64,000 bases of DNA from Planctomycetales bacterium ZRK34 (GTDB lineage Bacteria > Planctomycetota > Phycisphaerae > Phycisphaerales > Zrk34): contig CP050848.1 in NCBI GenBank assembly GCA_014873095.1, positions 3,097,850-3,161,849 of the forward strand, given 5' to 3'. The position numbers and the translations under genes were made by a program. The notes under the pieces are model-generated. The model was given only the letters and a program-made list of their open reading frames with translations. It was not told the DNA's origin and did not search any database. Every line of letters begins with the position of its first letter. Positions within the stretch are counted from its first letter, which is position 1. Of the stretch, positions 44,116-55,158 are shown in pieces.

Positions 44116-44131
44116 TGCAAAGTATGGGCCA
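44116..44131 (-). promoter_or_regulatory. Sigma-54-type -24/-12 promoter of nasTS
   Basis: On the minus strand TGGCCCATACTTTGCA matches the sigma-54 consensus TGGCACG-N4-TTGCA with the required GG-N10-GC spacing (two mismatches in the -24 block). Transcription would start near 44105, about 70 bases before the nasT ATG. Confidence 0.6.
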
Positions 44132-44222
44132 AAGGGCACCTATATTACGCAGGCTTATCAATGGGGCGCCGCGCACCGCGTGATGGAACGATGCGCGGCG
44201 CCGCCGGGGCGAAGGTCTTCGA

Positions 44223-45539
44223 TCAGTACTTGATTTCCATCTGCAGCCAGAAGCGGACGCGGTCACCACCGGGGGGGGCGGCGACGCTGGCGTCGTCTTC
44301 GAAGTAGGCGACCTTGGCCAGGACGGTCATCCATTTGGTGATCGCCTTGGAGGCCACCGCGTCGACTTCGTAGCCGTAGCAGTCGCCGCCGTCCTGTTCC
44401 CAGTACATGTGGCCGACGAGTTTGCCCTTGATGCCGAACGGCAGTTTCGTACCGACGTAGGCGTAGACATCCTGCAGGCCGTTAGCCGGGGTGGCCAGGA
44501 AGGCATCGGCCCAGCCGTTGAATGCGTGCAGGGTCGCCAGCGGCGTGCGGAATCCGTAAGCGCCGTTGTCAGACCCAAGCACTTCGTAGCCGACGCCGAA
44601 GGTCGTTGAACTGGGTTTGTGGGTTAGCGAGCCGTCGATCATGTAGTAATCGGCGTCGAAGGCCTCGGCGGGGCCGGCGTCAGTCTGATGCGCGTAGGAG
44701 GCGTCGTAGCCGAGCTTGAAGGTGTCGTCGAGATCGACGCCGCCGTTGAAGCGGAAGCCGAACGTGTTGCCCTGGTTGATGCCCGAGTCGTCGTTGAAGT
44801 CCAGCATGTAGGCGAAGCCGGTGAGCGTGCCGTACTCGCATCCGCTGTAGGACAGGTTGATCACGTGCGAGTCGGAATCCCAGTCCATGCGGTCGGCGTT
44901 GATGCGGTTGATCTTCCACAGATAAGCGTAGTAGAAGGTCATATCCTGGAGCACGGCCGTGTCTTCAAACCCCTTGTATTTCGCACTGACCGCGTCGTAA
45001 GTCTGCTCATCCTGTCGCCATCCGACGTTGCCGACAAAGCGATCGTTGTCGAGCTTGATGCGCTGGCGGCCGCCGATGAAGGTCAGCCCGCCGGCTTCGT
45101 ACTTGCCGTAGAGCTGGTTGAGTTCTTCGACTTCGGGATCAGCGATCAGGGCGTCGCGTGTGTTGCCGTTGAGTGTGTCGTTGTAGGAGTTGTCGCTGAT
45201 GGGCCAGACGCCTTCGAACTCGGCGTAACCGCTGATGCCGTTCAGCGGCTTGGTGCCGTAGCCGAGTCGGATGCGACCGGTTTCAGCATGGCCGTGGCCC
45301 GGAGCGCCGGCGTCTTCGAAGTCGGCGTACTCAAAGCGAAGTCGGATGTCGAGATTGACCTTGCCGCCGAAAAGGGCTTCGCCGAGATCGGAAGCTTCCT
45401 TGGAATCGGGCGCCGCTTCGGCCGGCGGTATCGCCATCTTCTTGGGTTCTTCAGCAGCGGAGGTGAAACTGGTCGCGGCGAACAGAACAGCAGGGCAGAG
45501 CATGAGAGAAAGTCGTGGACGGTTCAGACGGCTGCGCAT
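44223..45539 (-). CDS. Outer-membrane beta-barrel porin (alginate-export/AlgE-like), probably for nitrate
   Basis: A 438-residue protein with a signal peptide (SLMLCPAVLFAATSFTSAAE) and a beta-barrel of alternating strands ending in the aromatic FWLQMEIKY typical of outer-membrane proteins. Segments such as RLRFEYADFED, FIGGRQRIKLDNDRFVGNVG and YEVLGSD fit the alginate-export family, often found near nitrate transport genes in planctomycetes. ATG 45539 follows AAGGAG. Its leader has a sigma-54 promoter and an ANTAR-like hairpin like the divergent nrtA operon, so nitrate or nitrite uptake across the outer membrane is the likely role. Confidence 0.82.
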   Translation of the reverse strand: MRSRLNRPRLSLMLCPAVLFAATSFTSAAEEPKKMAIPPAEAAPDSKEASDLGEALFGGKVNLDIRLRFEYADFEDAGAPGHGHAETGRIRLGYGTKPLNGISGYAEFEGVWPISDNSYNDTLNGNTRDALIADPEVEELNQLYGKYEAGGLTFIGGRQRIKLDNDRFVGNVGWRQDEQTYDAVSAKYKGFEDTAVLQDMTFYYAYLWKINRINADRMDWDSDSHVINLSYSGCEYGTLTGFAYMLDFNDDSGINQGNTFGFRFNGGVDLDDTFKLGYDASYAHQTDAGPAEAFDADYYMIDGSLTHKPSSTTFGVGYEVLGSDNGAYGFRTPLATLHAFNGWADAFLATPANGLQDVYAYVGTKLPFGIKGKLVGHMYWEQDGGDCYGYEVDAVASKAITKWMTVLAKVAYFEDDASVAAPPGGDRVRFWLQMEIKY

Positions 45540-45584
45540 GGCAGGCTCCTTGGCAGATCGCCGATCGGACATCGCCGACGGCGC

Positions 45585-45690
45585 GTGGACAAAGTGACAG
45601 GGTCCGCGCTGGTCATCACCCGGATGATCAACGCGACGAAGAGGTGGACGACTTTGTCCAGCGGCCGGCCTTCATCGGCTAGCCAGGAGA
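45585..45690 (-). promoter_or_regulatory. ANTAR-like hairpins with competing arm in the porin leader
   Basis: On the minus strand, TGGAC-AAAGTC-GTCCA (45660-45645) is a 5-bp perfect hairpin with a hexaloop having A1 and G4, the ANTAR target pattern. Three bases upstream, GCTAGCC-GATGAA-GGCCGGC (45683-45664) is a second hexaloop hairpin with G4 but G1 instead of A1 and one A-C mismatch. The first ten bases TGGACAAAGT of the former can instead pair perfectly with ACTTTGTCCA at 45594-45585, so two mutually exclusive structures exist. No T-tract follows the competing stem, so it may attenuate in another way. Confidence 0.5.
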
Positions 45691-45741
45691 TTGTGCAGGT
45701 GCATCCGAAACAGGACGCGGCTTCGGTTGCACGCAGCACAA

Positions 45742-45757
45742 TGCAATCATCGTGCCA
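45742..45757 (-). promoter_or_regulatory. Sigma-54 promoter of the porin gene
   Basis: On the minus strand TGGCACGATGATTGCA is a perfect match to TGGCACG-N4-TTGCA, with GG-N10-GC spacing. The expected start is near 45731, giving a leader of about 190 bases before the porin ATG. Confidence 0.75.
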
Positions 45758-45867
45758 AAGTCGTCCGCGCGATCGCCAACCTCCGTTGGAATCGACTTGC
45801 ATAGAAGAGTGACACATCAGGCGGCGCGCAGCGACACGCCGACAGCGTCGAACCCGCTCAATCAGAC

Positions 45868-45927
45868 TGCAAGAATTTTGCACAATCATGCCTCGAGTGT
45901 TGCCTAATTAGGCATTCGCCGGATGCC
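45868..45927. promoter_or_regulatory. Palindromes in the porin/nrtA divergent region
   Basis: Three dyads lie between the two divergent sigma-54 promoters: TGCAAGAATTTTGCA (45868-45882), the perfect 14-bp TGCCTAATTAGGCA (45901-45914), and GGCAT-N7-ATGCC (45911-45927). They are upstream of both promoters at enhancer-like distances and are candidate activator sites. None is a clean NtrC consensus. Confidence 0.4.
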
Positions 45928-46022
45928 GCCTCGGTGAAGCCCGCACACTGGATTTGCGCCGACATGGCCATGTTGGCCCGGAAACGGCGATTCAGTGTCA
46001 TGGGGCCCGACCGAGGCGCACC

Positions 46023-46038
46023 TGGCATCAGCTTTGCA
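46023..46038 (+). promoter_or_regulatory. Sigma-54 promoter of the nrtA operon
   Basis: TGGCATCAGCTTTGCA matches TGGCACG-N4-TTGCA at all but two -24-side bases, with GG (46024-46025) and GC (46036-46037) ten bases apart. The expected start is near 46049, placing both ANTAR hairpins and the terminator in the untranslated leader. Confidence 0.7.
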
Positions 46039-46065
46039 TTGTCAATATCAGCACGCTTCCCGCAA

Positions 46066-46157
46066 GGCTCATCGACGAGTCGCCGCGTGTTTCGAACATC
46101 AGACGACAGGTTCGGCGTCTCACACGGCCGCCGGCCTCCGAGGACAACGGCGTCCTC
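46066..46157 (+). promoter_or_regulatory. Tandem-hairpin ANTAR (NasT) target in the nrtA leader
   Basis: P1 is GGCTC-ATCGAC-GAGTC (46066-46081) and P2 is GAGGAC-AACGGC-GTCCTC (46140-46157). Both are hexaloop hairpins with A at loop position 1 and G at position 4, the established recognition pattern of ANTAR proteins. P2 shares bases 46143-46157 with the left arm of the terminator, so binding of NasT to P1/P2 would block termination. The linker between the hairpins is 58 bases. Confidence 0.72.
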
Positions 46158-46199
46158 TCTTTTGGATACAGCCAAAGAGGACGCCGTTGTCGTTGTTAT
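46143..46199 (+). terminator. Leader attenuator terminator upstream of nrtA
   Basis: GACAACGGCGTCCTCT (46143-46158) pairs perfectly with AGAGGACGCCGTTGTC (46176-46191), extended inside by TTTGG/CCAAA. The stem is followed by GTTGTTATC, a weak T-rich tract. It lies 57 bases before the nrtA ATG and within the same leader as the ANTAR hairpins. Confidence 0.7.
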
Positions 46200-46255
46200 C
46201 CGCCCCTGCCTGACCAAACCGCAAACTCAAACCGCCAACCACGGAATCGATCATC

Positions 46256-47671
46256 ATGCTCAGTCATCACCACGTCACCACCACACGCCGCCGCCGCTCC
46301 CGCCCCCGGAAGGGAAGCAACCGCATCATGACGGCGCTGTTCACGCTTGCCGCGCTGTGCGTCACGCTGATGCCCTCGCTGGCCGTCGCCGAACAGCTCA
46401 GTCTCGAAAAAGATGAACTCCGCTTCGGCTTCATCAAGCTCACCGATTGCGCCCCGATCGTGATCGCCAAGGAAAAAGGCTTCTTCGCTGACGAAGGCCT
46501 GCAGGTCGAAGTCATCGCTCAGCCCAACTGGAAGACGCTGCTGGACAACGTCATCTCCGGTGACCTCGACGGCGCTCACATGCTCAGCGGTCAGCCCATC
46601 GCCGCCACGATCGGCTTCGGCACCAAGGCCCACATCATCACCGCCTACACCCTCGACCTCAACGGCAACGGCATCACCGTATCGAATGCGATCTGGCGCC
46701 GCATGCAGGAAGAGGACATCGCCCTGGACACGCCCACGCCGACGCATCCGATCAGCGCCAAGTCGTTGCGTCCGATCGTCGAGGAGTACCTGGCACTCGG
46801 CAAGAAACTTCAGATGGGCATGGTCTTCCCCGTCTCGACCCACAACTACGAAATCCGCTACTGGCTCGCCGCGGCCGGCATCCACCCCGGCATGTACACC
46901 AAGGCTGACATCGGCGGTCGCACCGACGCCGAGGTCGAACTGTCCGTCACGCCGCCGCCGATGATGCCCGCTGTCCTCGAGGCCGGCAACATCCAGGGCT
47001 ACTGCGTCGGCGAGCCGTGGAACCAGCAGGCCGTCGTCAAAAACATCGGCGTCCCCGTCACGACCAACTACGACGTCTGGAAGAACAACCCCGAAAAGGT
47101 GTTCGGCGTCACCAAGTCATGGGCCGATGAAAACCCCAACACCCACTTGGCTGTCATCAAGGCGCTGATCCGTGCCGGCAAGTGGCTCGATGAAACTGAC
47201 GCGGCCGGCAAGCTGGTCAATCGCGAAGAGGCCGCCCGCATTCTCTCCAAGCCCAACTACGTCGGCGCCGACTACAACGTCATCAAAAACTCCATGACCG
47301 GCTTCTTCTACTTCCAGAAGACCGACAAGCGCGAGATGCCCGACTTCAACGTCTTCTTCAAGTACCACTGCACCTACCCGTGGTACTCCGACGGCGTCTG
47401 GTTTCTCACGCAGATGCGCCGCTGGGGTCAGATCACCGAGCCCAAGCCCGCCGAGTGGTATCACGACACCGCCAGGGAAGTCTACAAGCCCGAGATCTAC
47501 CTCAAGGCTGCGAAGCTGCTGCTGGATGAAGGCAAGATCGCCGAGGCCGACGTGCCGTGGGACACCGACGGGTACAAACCCGCCACCGATGAGTTCATCG
47601 ACGGCATGACCTACGACGGTCGCGAGCCGCTGAAGTATCTCGCCCAGTTCGAGATCGGCCACAAAGACTAA
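46256..47671 (+). CDS. nrtA: Nitrate ABC transporter substrate-binding protein
   Basis: A 471-residue periplasmic binding protein of the NrtA/CmpA family. The N-terminus has a basic stretch ([12 protein letters not shown]) then the hydrophobic core [20 protein letters not shown], a signal peptide; an internal ATG at 46328 would give a shorter signal. Family segments are [49 protein letters not shown] and [16 protein letters not shown]. It delivers nitrate (or nitrite) to the permease encoded next. First gene of the nrtABCD-nasA-nirA operon with the regulated leader described above. Confidence 0.93.
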   Translation: MLSHHHVTTTRRRRSRPRKGSNRIMTALFTLAALCVTLMPSLAVAEQLSLEKDELRFGFIKLTDCAPIVIAKEKGFFADEGLQVEVIAQPNWKTLLDNVISGDLDGAHMLSGQPIAATIGFGTKAHIITAYTLDLNGNGITVSNAIWRRMQEEDIALDTPTPTHPISAKSLRPIVEEYLALGKKLQMGMVFPVSTHNYEIRYWLAAAGIHPGMYTKADIGGRTDAEVELSVTPPPMMPAVLEAGNIQGYCVGEPWNQQAVVKNIGVPVTTNYDVWKNNPEKVFGVTKSWADENPNTHLAVIKALIRAGKWLDETDAAGKLVNREEAARILSKPNYVGADYNVIKNSMTGFFYFQKTDKREMPDFNVFFKYHCTYPWYSDGVWFLTQMRRWGQITEPKPAEWYHDTAREVYKPEIYLKAAKLLLDEGKIAEADVPWDTDGYKPATDEFIDGMTYDGREPLKYLAQFEIGHKD

Positions 47672-47690
47672 ACACCCTACCCCTGTGCAA

Positions 47691-47716
47691 GGCGGGGGGA
47701 TTTAAATCCCCCCGCC
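47691..47716. repeat. 26-bp perfect palindrome, copy 2
   Basis: GGCGGGGGGATTT followed by its exact complement. It is related to the element at 2278-2303 and lies 20 bases after nrtA and 20 bases before nrtB. In RNA it would form a very stable stem and could lower expression of the downstream genes relative to the binding protein, or protect the nrtA message. Confidence 0.75.
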
Positions 47717-47736
47717 TCATTAAGGAATGTTTCGCG

Positions 47737-49296
<1,560 letters not shown>

Positions 49297-49317
49297 CCCC
49301 CTGGAAGGTTTGAGACC

Positions 49318-50163
49318 ATGGCTTATCTGGAAATGGAAAACGTGTGCGTCGGATTCGGCCCGGCTTCGCATCGCAGCGAGGTGTTGACCGATGCTTCGCT
49401 GTCGGTTCACGAAAACGAGTTCGTGGCCGTGGTCGGGTTTTCCGGCTCCGGCAAGAGCACGGTCGTGTCCGTCCTCGGGGGACTGATCAAACCCGACAAG
49501 GGGGTGGTCCGCATCGACGGCAAGGTCGCCGCCGAGCCCGGGCCCGATCGCGGCATCGTGTTTCAGAACTACTCGCTGCTGCCGTGGCTCTCCGTCAAGG
49601 GCAACATCGAAATCGCCGTCCGCCAGGTCTACCCGAAGATGAAGTCCCGCGAGCGCACCGCCTACATCCAGCGCTACATCGACCTGGTCAACCTCACCGG
49701 CGCCGAGTGGAAAAAACCGCATGAACTGTCCGGCGGCATGCGTCAGCGCCTGTCGCTGGCCCGCACGCTGTCGATGCAGCCGAAGGTGCTGCTGCTGGAC
49801 GAGCCGCTTTCGGCGCTGGACGCGCTGACCCGCGGCGTGCTGCAGGATGAAATCACCCGCCTGTGGGAAGAAGACAAGCGCACCGTCGTGATGATCACCA
49901 ACGATGTCGACGAAGCGCTGCTCATGGCCGACCGGATCGTTCCGCTGACGCCCGGGCCCAGCGCCGGTTTCGGCAGGCAGTTCACCGTCGACCTGCAGCG
50001 CCCGCGCGACAGCGCCACGCTGAACTTCAACCCACGATTCAAACGCCTCCGCAACGACGTGACCGAATACATGATCTCGCTGAATGAAGAAGCTCGATCG
50101 CTCCGACGCGATGTGGACATCACATTGCCCGACATCGAGCCGATTCAGATCGGCGCGGCTTAA
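49318..50163 (+). CDS. nrtC: Nitrate ABC transporter ATP-binding protein (NrtC/D type) with altered H-loop
   Basis: A 281-residue ABC ATPase: Walker [10 protein letters not shown] (residues 40-48), Q-loop [13 protein letters not shown], signature LSGGMRQR (from residue 137), Walker B VLLLDEP (from about 157). The switch histidine is replaced: the H-loop reads ITNDVDEAL with Asn195. The partner ATPase downstream keeps His, so the heterodimer may have one weak ATP site. No fused NrtA-like sensor domain, unlike cyanobacterial NrtC. Confidence 0.92.
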   Translation: MAYLEMENVCVGFGPASHRSEVLTDASLSVHENEFVAVVGFSGSGKSTVVSVLGGLIKPDKGVVRIDGKVAAEPGPDRGIVFQNYSLLPWLSVKGNIEIAVRQVYPKMKSRERTAYIQRYIDLVNLTGAEWKKPHELSGGMRQRLSLARTLSMQPKVLLLDEPLSALDALTRGVLQDEITRLWEEDKRTVVMITNDVDEALLMADRIVPLTPGPSAGFGRQFTVDLQRPRDSATLNFNPRFKRLRNDVTEYMISLNEEARSLRRDVDITLPDIEPIQIGAA

Positions 50164-50191
50164 TACATCAGTAAAGCGAAGGGAACCTGTG

Positions 50192-51097
50192 ATGGATAAC
50201 AATGACGCCCGCTATGTTGAGCTGGTCAACCTCGTCAAGGAGTACCCGAATCCTTACGGGGACGCCGTGCGCGTGGTGGATCGGTTCAACCTGAACATGC
50301 CGCGTGGCGAGGTGGTGTCCGTGATCGGCCACTCCGGCTGCGGCAAGTCGACCGTGCTGACCATGATCGCCGGGCTCAACCCGATCACGCACGGCAACGT
50401 CGTCATCGGCGCTCACGAAGTCAACGGCCCGGGGCCGGACCGCGCCGTCGTGTTTCAGTCGCCTTGTCTGCTGCCGTGGCTGACGGCGTTCGGCAATGTC
50501 ATGATCGGCGTCAAGCGGGTCTACCCGCACGCGACCCGCGCCGAGCGCAAGCAGATCGTCGAGTATTACCTGAGCCTGGTCGGACTCGCCGACGCCATGC
50601 ACAAGCTGCCGCGTGAACTTTCCGGCGGTATGCAGCAGCGTGTCGGCATCGCCCGGGCGATCGCGCTCAAGCCCAAGCTGCTGCTGCTGGATGAACCGTT
50701 CGGCCGACTCGATTCGCTGACGCGGATGGAACTGCAGGATGTGATTCTCGGCATCCTCGATCGCCAGCGGATCACGACGATGCTGATCACCCATGATGTC
50801 GATGAAGCGGTCTACATGTCTGACCGCGTGGTGATGATGACCACCGGCCCGCGCGCCACGATCGGGAAGATACTCGAATTGCCGTTTGAGCGCCCGCGGG
50901 ATCGCACCGCCGTGTTGGAACACCCCAACTACTACGACATGCGCGGCGAGTTGATCACGTTCCTCGAAGAACAGGACCACGGCTCGGACGCCGCGGACAA
51001 ACGACGCGCCGCCGTCGAAGCCAGCCGCGCCCCCGGAAACAAAGCAGAGGATTCCGCTGAATCCGAGGCCGCCAAGCCCGCCGAGGTGGCTGCGTAA
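50192..51097 (+). CDS. nrtD: Nitrate ABC transporter ATP-binding protein
   Basis: A 301-residue ABC ATPase with Walker [22 protein letters not shown], signature LSGGMQQR, Walker B LLLLDEP and the intact H-loop [11 protein letters not shown] charged, low-complexity tail of about 40 residues (Ala, Glu, Lys) ends the protein. ATG 50192 is chosen over an upstream frame that overlaps nrtC. It ends three bases before the nitrate reductase gene. Confidence 0.92.
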   Translation: MDNNDARYVELVNLVKEYPNPYGDAVRVVDRFNLNMPRGEVVSVIGHSGCGKSTVLTMIAGLNPITHGNVVIGAHEVNGPGPDRAVVFQSPCLLPWLTAFGNVMIGVKRVYPHATRAERKQIVEYYLSLVGLADAMHKLPRELSGGMQQRVGIARAIALKPKLLLLDEPFGRLDSLTRMELQDVILGILDRQRITTMLITHDVDEAVYMSDRVVMMTTGPRATIGKILELPFERPRDRTAVLEHPNYYDMRGELITFLEEQDHGSDAADKRRAAVEASRAPGNKAEDSAESEAAKPAEVAA

Positions 51098-51100
51098 GTC

Positions 51101-53320
51101 ATGATTCTCGATTCGTCCAACACGACCCCCGGAGCCCCCGGAAACCATGACACCCCGGGGCCCGCGCTGCGCCGCCGCGCAGCGGTGTGTCCGTATTGCG
51201 GGGTCGGCTGTCGGATCACGGCGGACGTCGTCGGCGAACGGATCGTGAACATCACGGCCGACAAGCAGGCTGTGCCCAACTACGGCATGCTTTGTCAGAA
51301 GGGCGCGACGCTGAAAAGCCCCGGCATCTGGGATGCCTCCGGTCGACTCAAATATCCGATGATGCGCCGGCGGCGGGATGAGCCGCTTCGCCGCGCGACA
51401 TGGGATGAGGTCGCTGAATTCATCGCCGAGCGGCTGCATGCGATCCGCGCCGAACACGGGCGCGACGCCTGTGCTTTCTATGGGTCGGGTCAGCTTGATA
51501 CCGAAGCGTCGTACGTGTTCAACAAGCTGTTCAAAGGCTCGCTCGGCACAAACAACATGGACACCAACAGTCGGCTCTGCATGTCGAGCGCGGTGTCGGG
51601 ATACATTCAGTCGTTCGGCTGCGACGGGCCGCCGACCAGCTACGAGGATCTCTTCGAGGCGGAAGTCTACCTGGTCGCCGGCGCCAACATGGCGGTCAAT
51701 CATCCGGTGCTGTTCAACATGATGCGCAAGCGGATGGCCCGCCGCCCGCATGTGAAGCTGATTGTGCTGGACCCGCGACGCACGCAGACCGCGGCCGCGG
51801 CGGACATTCACGTACCGCTGGTCCCGGGCAGCGATGTGGCTTTCCTGCACCTGATCAGTCGCCGGCTGCTGGATCGCGGGCGCGTCGATGAGGCGTACAT
51901 CGCTGCGCATACCGAGGGATTCGACACGTATCGTGATCATCTGATGTCGCTGGATACCGCGGCGCTGCTGACTGAGTGCGACATGGACGAAGCGGTGGTC
52001 GATCGCGTCGTCGAGATGCTCGCCCGGCCGGCGCGGCTGTTGAGCCTGTATTGCCAGGGGTTCAATCAGTCGGTACGCGGCGTCGACAAGAACACGGCCC
52101 TGATCAATCTGCACCTGCAGCTTGGCGAGATCGGCAAGCCCGGCGCCGGACCTTTCTCGCTGACGGGGCAGCCCAATGCGATGGGCGGGCGCGAGGTCGG
52201 CTATCTGTGCCACCAGTTGCCGGGGTATCGGTTTGTCACCGACGATGAACATCGCGCGGCGGTCGAGCGGCATTGGCGGCTTGCGCCGGGTTCGATCAGC
52301 CCGGCGCCCGGCCTGTCGGCTGTGCCGATGTTCGAATCGCTTTCGCGCAGCGAGGTCAAGGCGATCTGGACCGCGTGCACCAACCCGGTCGTGTCCATGC
52401 CCGACACGGCGACGACCCGCGCGGCGCTTCAGCGGGCCGAGCTGGTCATCCACCAGGACTGCTATCACCCGACGGAAACGGGTCGCTTCGCCGACGTGTT
52501 GCTGCCGGCGGCGCAATGGGGTGAGAAGACCGGCACGATGACGAATTCCGAGCGGCTGGTTTCGCGTAGTCAGAAGCTGTTCGACGCGCCGGGCGTGGCG
52601 ATGCCCGACTGGTGGATCGCCGCCCGCATCGGTCGCGCGATGGGCTTTGACGGGTTCGACTACGTGACCAGCGAGCAGGTGTGGGACGAGTATCGACAGC
52701 TCACCGCCGGCACGCTCTGCGATCAGTCGGGCATCACCAACGCGCGACTGGCGAGCGGGCCGTTGCGCTGGCCCTGCCCGAGCGAGGATCACCCGGGGAC
52801 GGTGCGGCGCTATGACGATGGTGAGTTTCCCACGCCCACCGGGCGAGCCCGGTTTATCACCGCCACCGCCGCCGGCGCTGATGAAACACCCGACGATGAT
52901 TACCCGATGGTGTTGACGACCGGTCGCATCGCCGGGCAGTGGCACACGCGCACGCGCACCGGGAAGGTGCCGGAACTGTCGCGTGAAGACCCCGAGCCGT
53001 TTGTCGAAATGCATCCGGCCGACGCCAAGGCGCTGGGCTTGCGCGATGGTCATCCGGTGCGCATCGCGGGGCGGCGCGGGGCGGCGATCGCCAAGGCCCG
53101 CATCACCGCCGGCATCCGGCGCGGGCTGGTGTTCGCCACGTTTCACTTCGGCGATGGTTATGCCGCCGGCGTGAACATCAACGACCTGACCAATCCCGCT
53201 TTCGATCCGATCTCCAAGCAGCCGGAGCTCAAATACTGTGCCGTTCGGCTGGAACCCGTGCCGGTTTCCGAGGCCGGCGATTCTGACCCCGTCCCCGCCG
53301 AGGCGACCCATGACGGATAA
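51101..53320 (+). CDS. nasA: Assimilatory nitrate reductase, molybdopterin subunit
   Basis: A 739-residue bis-MGD enzyme. The N-terminal 4Fe-4S site is Cys30, Cys33, Cys37 and Cys65 (CPYCGVGC ... MLCQKG). The molybdenum ligand is Cys160 in SRLCMSSAV. The C-terminal cofactor-binding domain has [20 protein letters not shown] and later [15 protein letters not shown]. It reduces nitrate to nitrite in the cytoplasm. There is no signal peptide and no C-terminal BFD-type 2Fe-2S domain, so electrons probably come from ferredoxin or the flavoprotein at 55159-56748. It overlaps the nitrite reductase gene by 11 bases. Confidence 0.94.
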   Translation: MILDSSNTTPGAPGNHDTPGPALRRRAAVCPYCGVGCRITADVVGERIVNITADKQAVPNYGMLCQKGATLKSPGIWDASGRLKYPMMRRRRDEPLRRATWDEVAEFIAERLHAIRAEHGRDACAFYGSGQLDTEASYVFNKLFKGSLGTNNMDTNSRLCMSSAVSGYIQSFGCDGPPTSYEDLFEAEVYLVAGANMAVNHPVLFNMMRKRMARRPHVKLIVLDPRRTQTAAAADIHVPLVPGSDVAFLHLISRRLLDRGRVDEAYIAAHTEGFDTYRDHLMSLDTAALLTECDMDEAVVDRVVEMLARPARLLSLYCQGFNQSVRGVDKNTALINLHLQLGEIGKPGAGPFSLTGQPNAMGGREVGYLCHQLPGYRFVTDDEHRAAVERHWRLAPGSISPAPGLSAVPMFESLSRSEVKAIWTACTNPVVSMPDTATTRAALQRAELVIHQDCYHPTETGRFADVLLPAAQWGEKTGTMTNSERLVSRSQKLFDAPGVAMPDWWIAARIGRAMGFDGFDYVTSEQVWDEYRQLTAGTLCDQSGITNARLASGPLRWPCPSEDHPGTVRRYDDGEFPTPTGRARFITATAAGADETPDDDYPMVLTTGRIAGQWHTRTRTGKVPELSREDPEPFVEMHPADAKALGLRDGHPVRIAGRRGAAIAKARITAGIRRGLVFATFHFGDGYAAGVNINDLTNPAFDPISKQPELKYCAVRLEPVPVSEAGDSDPVPAEATHDG

Positions 53321-55145
53321 CGTGACATTCACCGACGAACAGCGCCATTACCTGGAAGGACTCATGTCCGGCGCCAATGCCGCGCGGGCGCTGCGCGGCA
53401 TGCCGACGCTCAGCCAGGCGATGGCCGGTCTGGCCGCTCCGGCGCAGACGCCCGTCGCGCTGACCGCCAGCGCCGCCGGGCCCGACACGCCGGCCATCGA
53501 GGCTCAGGACAAGGTCATCGCTGCCGGGGGCAAACTCTGCAAGGAGGAAAAGGCCAAGCGCGACAAGAACGCGCTGGACATGTGGGACGAGATGGCCGAT
53601 CGCGCCGCCGCCGGTGAGTTCCCCAAGGGAACCGACGTGTTTCTGATGAAGTACCACGGCCTGTTTCACGTGGCCCCGGCGCAGAACAGCTACATGTGCC
53701 GCCTGCGTTTGCCCGGTGGCATTCTCAGCGCCGCCCAGTTCCGTGGCATCGCCGACATCGCCGAAAACTACGGCGGAGGTTACACGCATGTGACCACCCG
53801 CGCGAATCTTCAGATCCGCGAAATCGCCCCGGAAAATCCGCTGAATGTCTACACGGGCCTGGCCGACCTCGGCGTGATCATCCGCGGCTCGGGTTCTGAC
53901 AACATTCGCAATGTCACCGCCTCGCCGACCGCCGGCATCGATCCGCAGGAACTGATCGACACGCTTCCGCTCGCTAAGCAGATGCACCACTACATTCTCA
54001 ACCACCGTGAGATGTATGGCCTGCCGCGCAAGTTCAACATCGCCTTCGAAGGCGGCGGGGCGATCGCCTCGCTGGCCGACACCAACGACATCGGCTTTGC
54101 GGCTGTGCGCGTTACGGATGAATCCACAGCAGCCGGCGGACTTGCTTCCGGGGGCGGCGTGTACTTCCGTCTCGAACTCGGCGGCATCACCGGCCACAAG
54201 GACTTCGCCCGCGACACGGGTGTGATCCTCCGCCCCGAACAGTGCGTGAAGGTCGCCGCGGCGATCGTGCGCGTGTTTGTCCGCAGTGGCGATCGCACCG
54301 ATCGCAACAAGGCCCGCCTCAAGTATGTGCTCGATGATTGGGGCTTTGACAAGTTCATCGCCGAGGTGGAAAAAGAATATGGCGAGGCGCTGCCGCGCTT
54401 TGATCTCGACAAGTGCGAGCCGCGCGGGCCGGTCGACGCGCTGGCTCATCTCGGGGTGCATCCGCAGCAGCAGGCCGGGCTCAACTACGTCGGCGTGGTC
54501 GTGCCGGTCGGTAAGCTCACGTGCGAGCAGATGCGCGGGCTGGCGAAGATCGCTGATGAGTTCGGCTCGGGGACGATCCGCCTGACCGTCTGGCAGAACC
54601 TGCTGATCAGCGACGTCGCCGACGCCGATGTCGAAACCGTCAAGCGGCGCCTCGAAGCGATCGGTCTGCACTGGTCGGCGACGAATGTCCGCGCCGGGCT
54701 TGTCGCCTGCACCGGCAATACCGGTTGTAAGTTCGCCGCCTCGGATACCAAGACCCACGCCACCGCCATCGCCGATCACCTCGATGCCGCGATGCAGCTG
54801 GATCACCCGATCAATATCCATCTGACCGGTTGTCACCACAGCTGCGCTCAGCACTACATCGGCGACATCGGCCTGCTCGCCTCGAAGGTCTCACGCGGTG
54901 ACGACATGGTCGAGGCCTACCACATCCACGTCGGCGGCGGCTATGGCGTGAACCAGTCCATCGCCCGCGAGATTTACCGGGATGTGACAGCCGACGAAGC
55001 CCCGGCGGTGATCGAACGCATGCTCGCCGGCTATCAGCAGCACCGCGAAGCCGCCGACGAAACCTTCAGCGCCTTCACCCGCCGCCACGACCTGGATGAA
55101 CTCCGCAAGATCTTCGACGCCGCCGATCAACTGGCCGCACCGTGA
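53310..55145 (+). CDS. nirA: Siroheme nitrite (or sulfite) reductase, NirA/CysI family
   Basis: A 611-residue siroheme/4Fe-4S enzyme. The cluster cysteines are Cys467, Cys473, Cys508 and Cys512 (CTGNTGC ... GCHHSC). Ferrodoxin-like half-domains with [14 protein letters not shown] and [13 protein letters not shown] are present. It begins with about 90 extra residues including [14 protein letters not shown], a piece also found at the start of the next protein (LNGFFAGLLN), which may be a docking handle. In this operon it reduces nitrite to ammonia. ATG 53310 overlaps the nasA stop, so synthesis is coupled. Confidence 0.92.
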   Translation: MTDNVTFTDEQRHYLEGLMSGANAARALRGMPTLSQAMAGLAAPAQTPVALTASAAGPDTPAIEAQDKVIAAGGKLCKEEKAKRDKNALDMWDEMADRAAAGEFPKGTDVFLMKYHGLFHVAPAQNSYMCRLRLPGGILSAAQFRGIADIAENYGGGYTHVTTRANLQIREIAPENPLNVYTGLADLGVIIRGSGSDNIRNVTASPTAGIDPQELIDTLPLAKQMHHYILNHREMYGLPRKFNIAFEGGGAIASLADTNDIGFAAVRVTDESTAAGGLASGGGVYFRLELGGITGHKDFARDTGVILRPEQCVKVAAAIVRVFVRSGDRTDRNKARLKYVLDDWGFDKFIAEVEKEYGEALPRFDLDKCEPRGPVDALAHLGVHPQQQAGLNYVGVVVPVGKLTCEQMRGLAKIADEFGSGTIRLTVWQNLLISDVADADVETVKRRLEAIGLHWSATNVRAGLVACTGNTGCKFAASDTKTHATAIADHLDAAMQLDHPINIHLTGCHHSCAQHYIGDIGLLASKVSRGDDMVEAYHIHVGGGYGVNQSIAREIYRDVTADEAPAVIERMLAGYQQHREAADETFSAFTRRHDLDELRKIFDAADQLAAP

Positions 55146-55158
55146 TGAGGATTCACGC

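Noticed and set aside
45646..45766. An 11-bp perfect inverted repeat GGACGACTTTG / CAAAGTCGTCC as a further arm of the porin RNA switch
   Set aside because: The arm at 45756-45766 overlaps the -24 element of the sigma-54 promoter and lies upstream of the predicted transcript start, so it would not be in the RNA.
50168..53332. A 1,054-codon open frame on the minus strand opposite nrtD and nasA
   Set aside because: It lies wholly opposite two genes with intact catalytic motifs and has no family features; long antisense frames are expected in GC-rich coding DNA.
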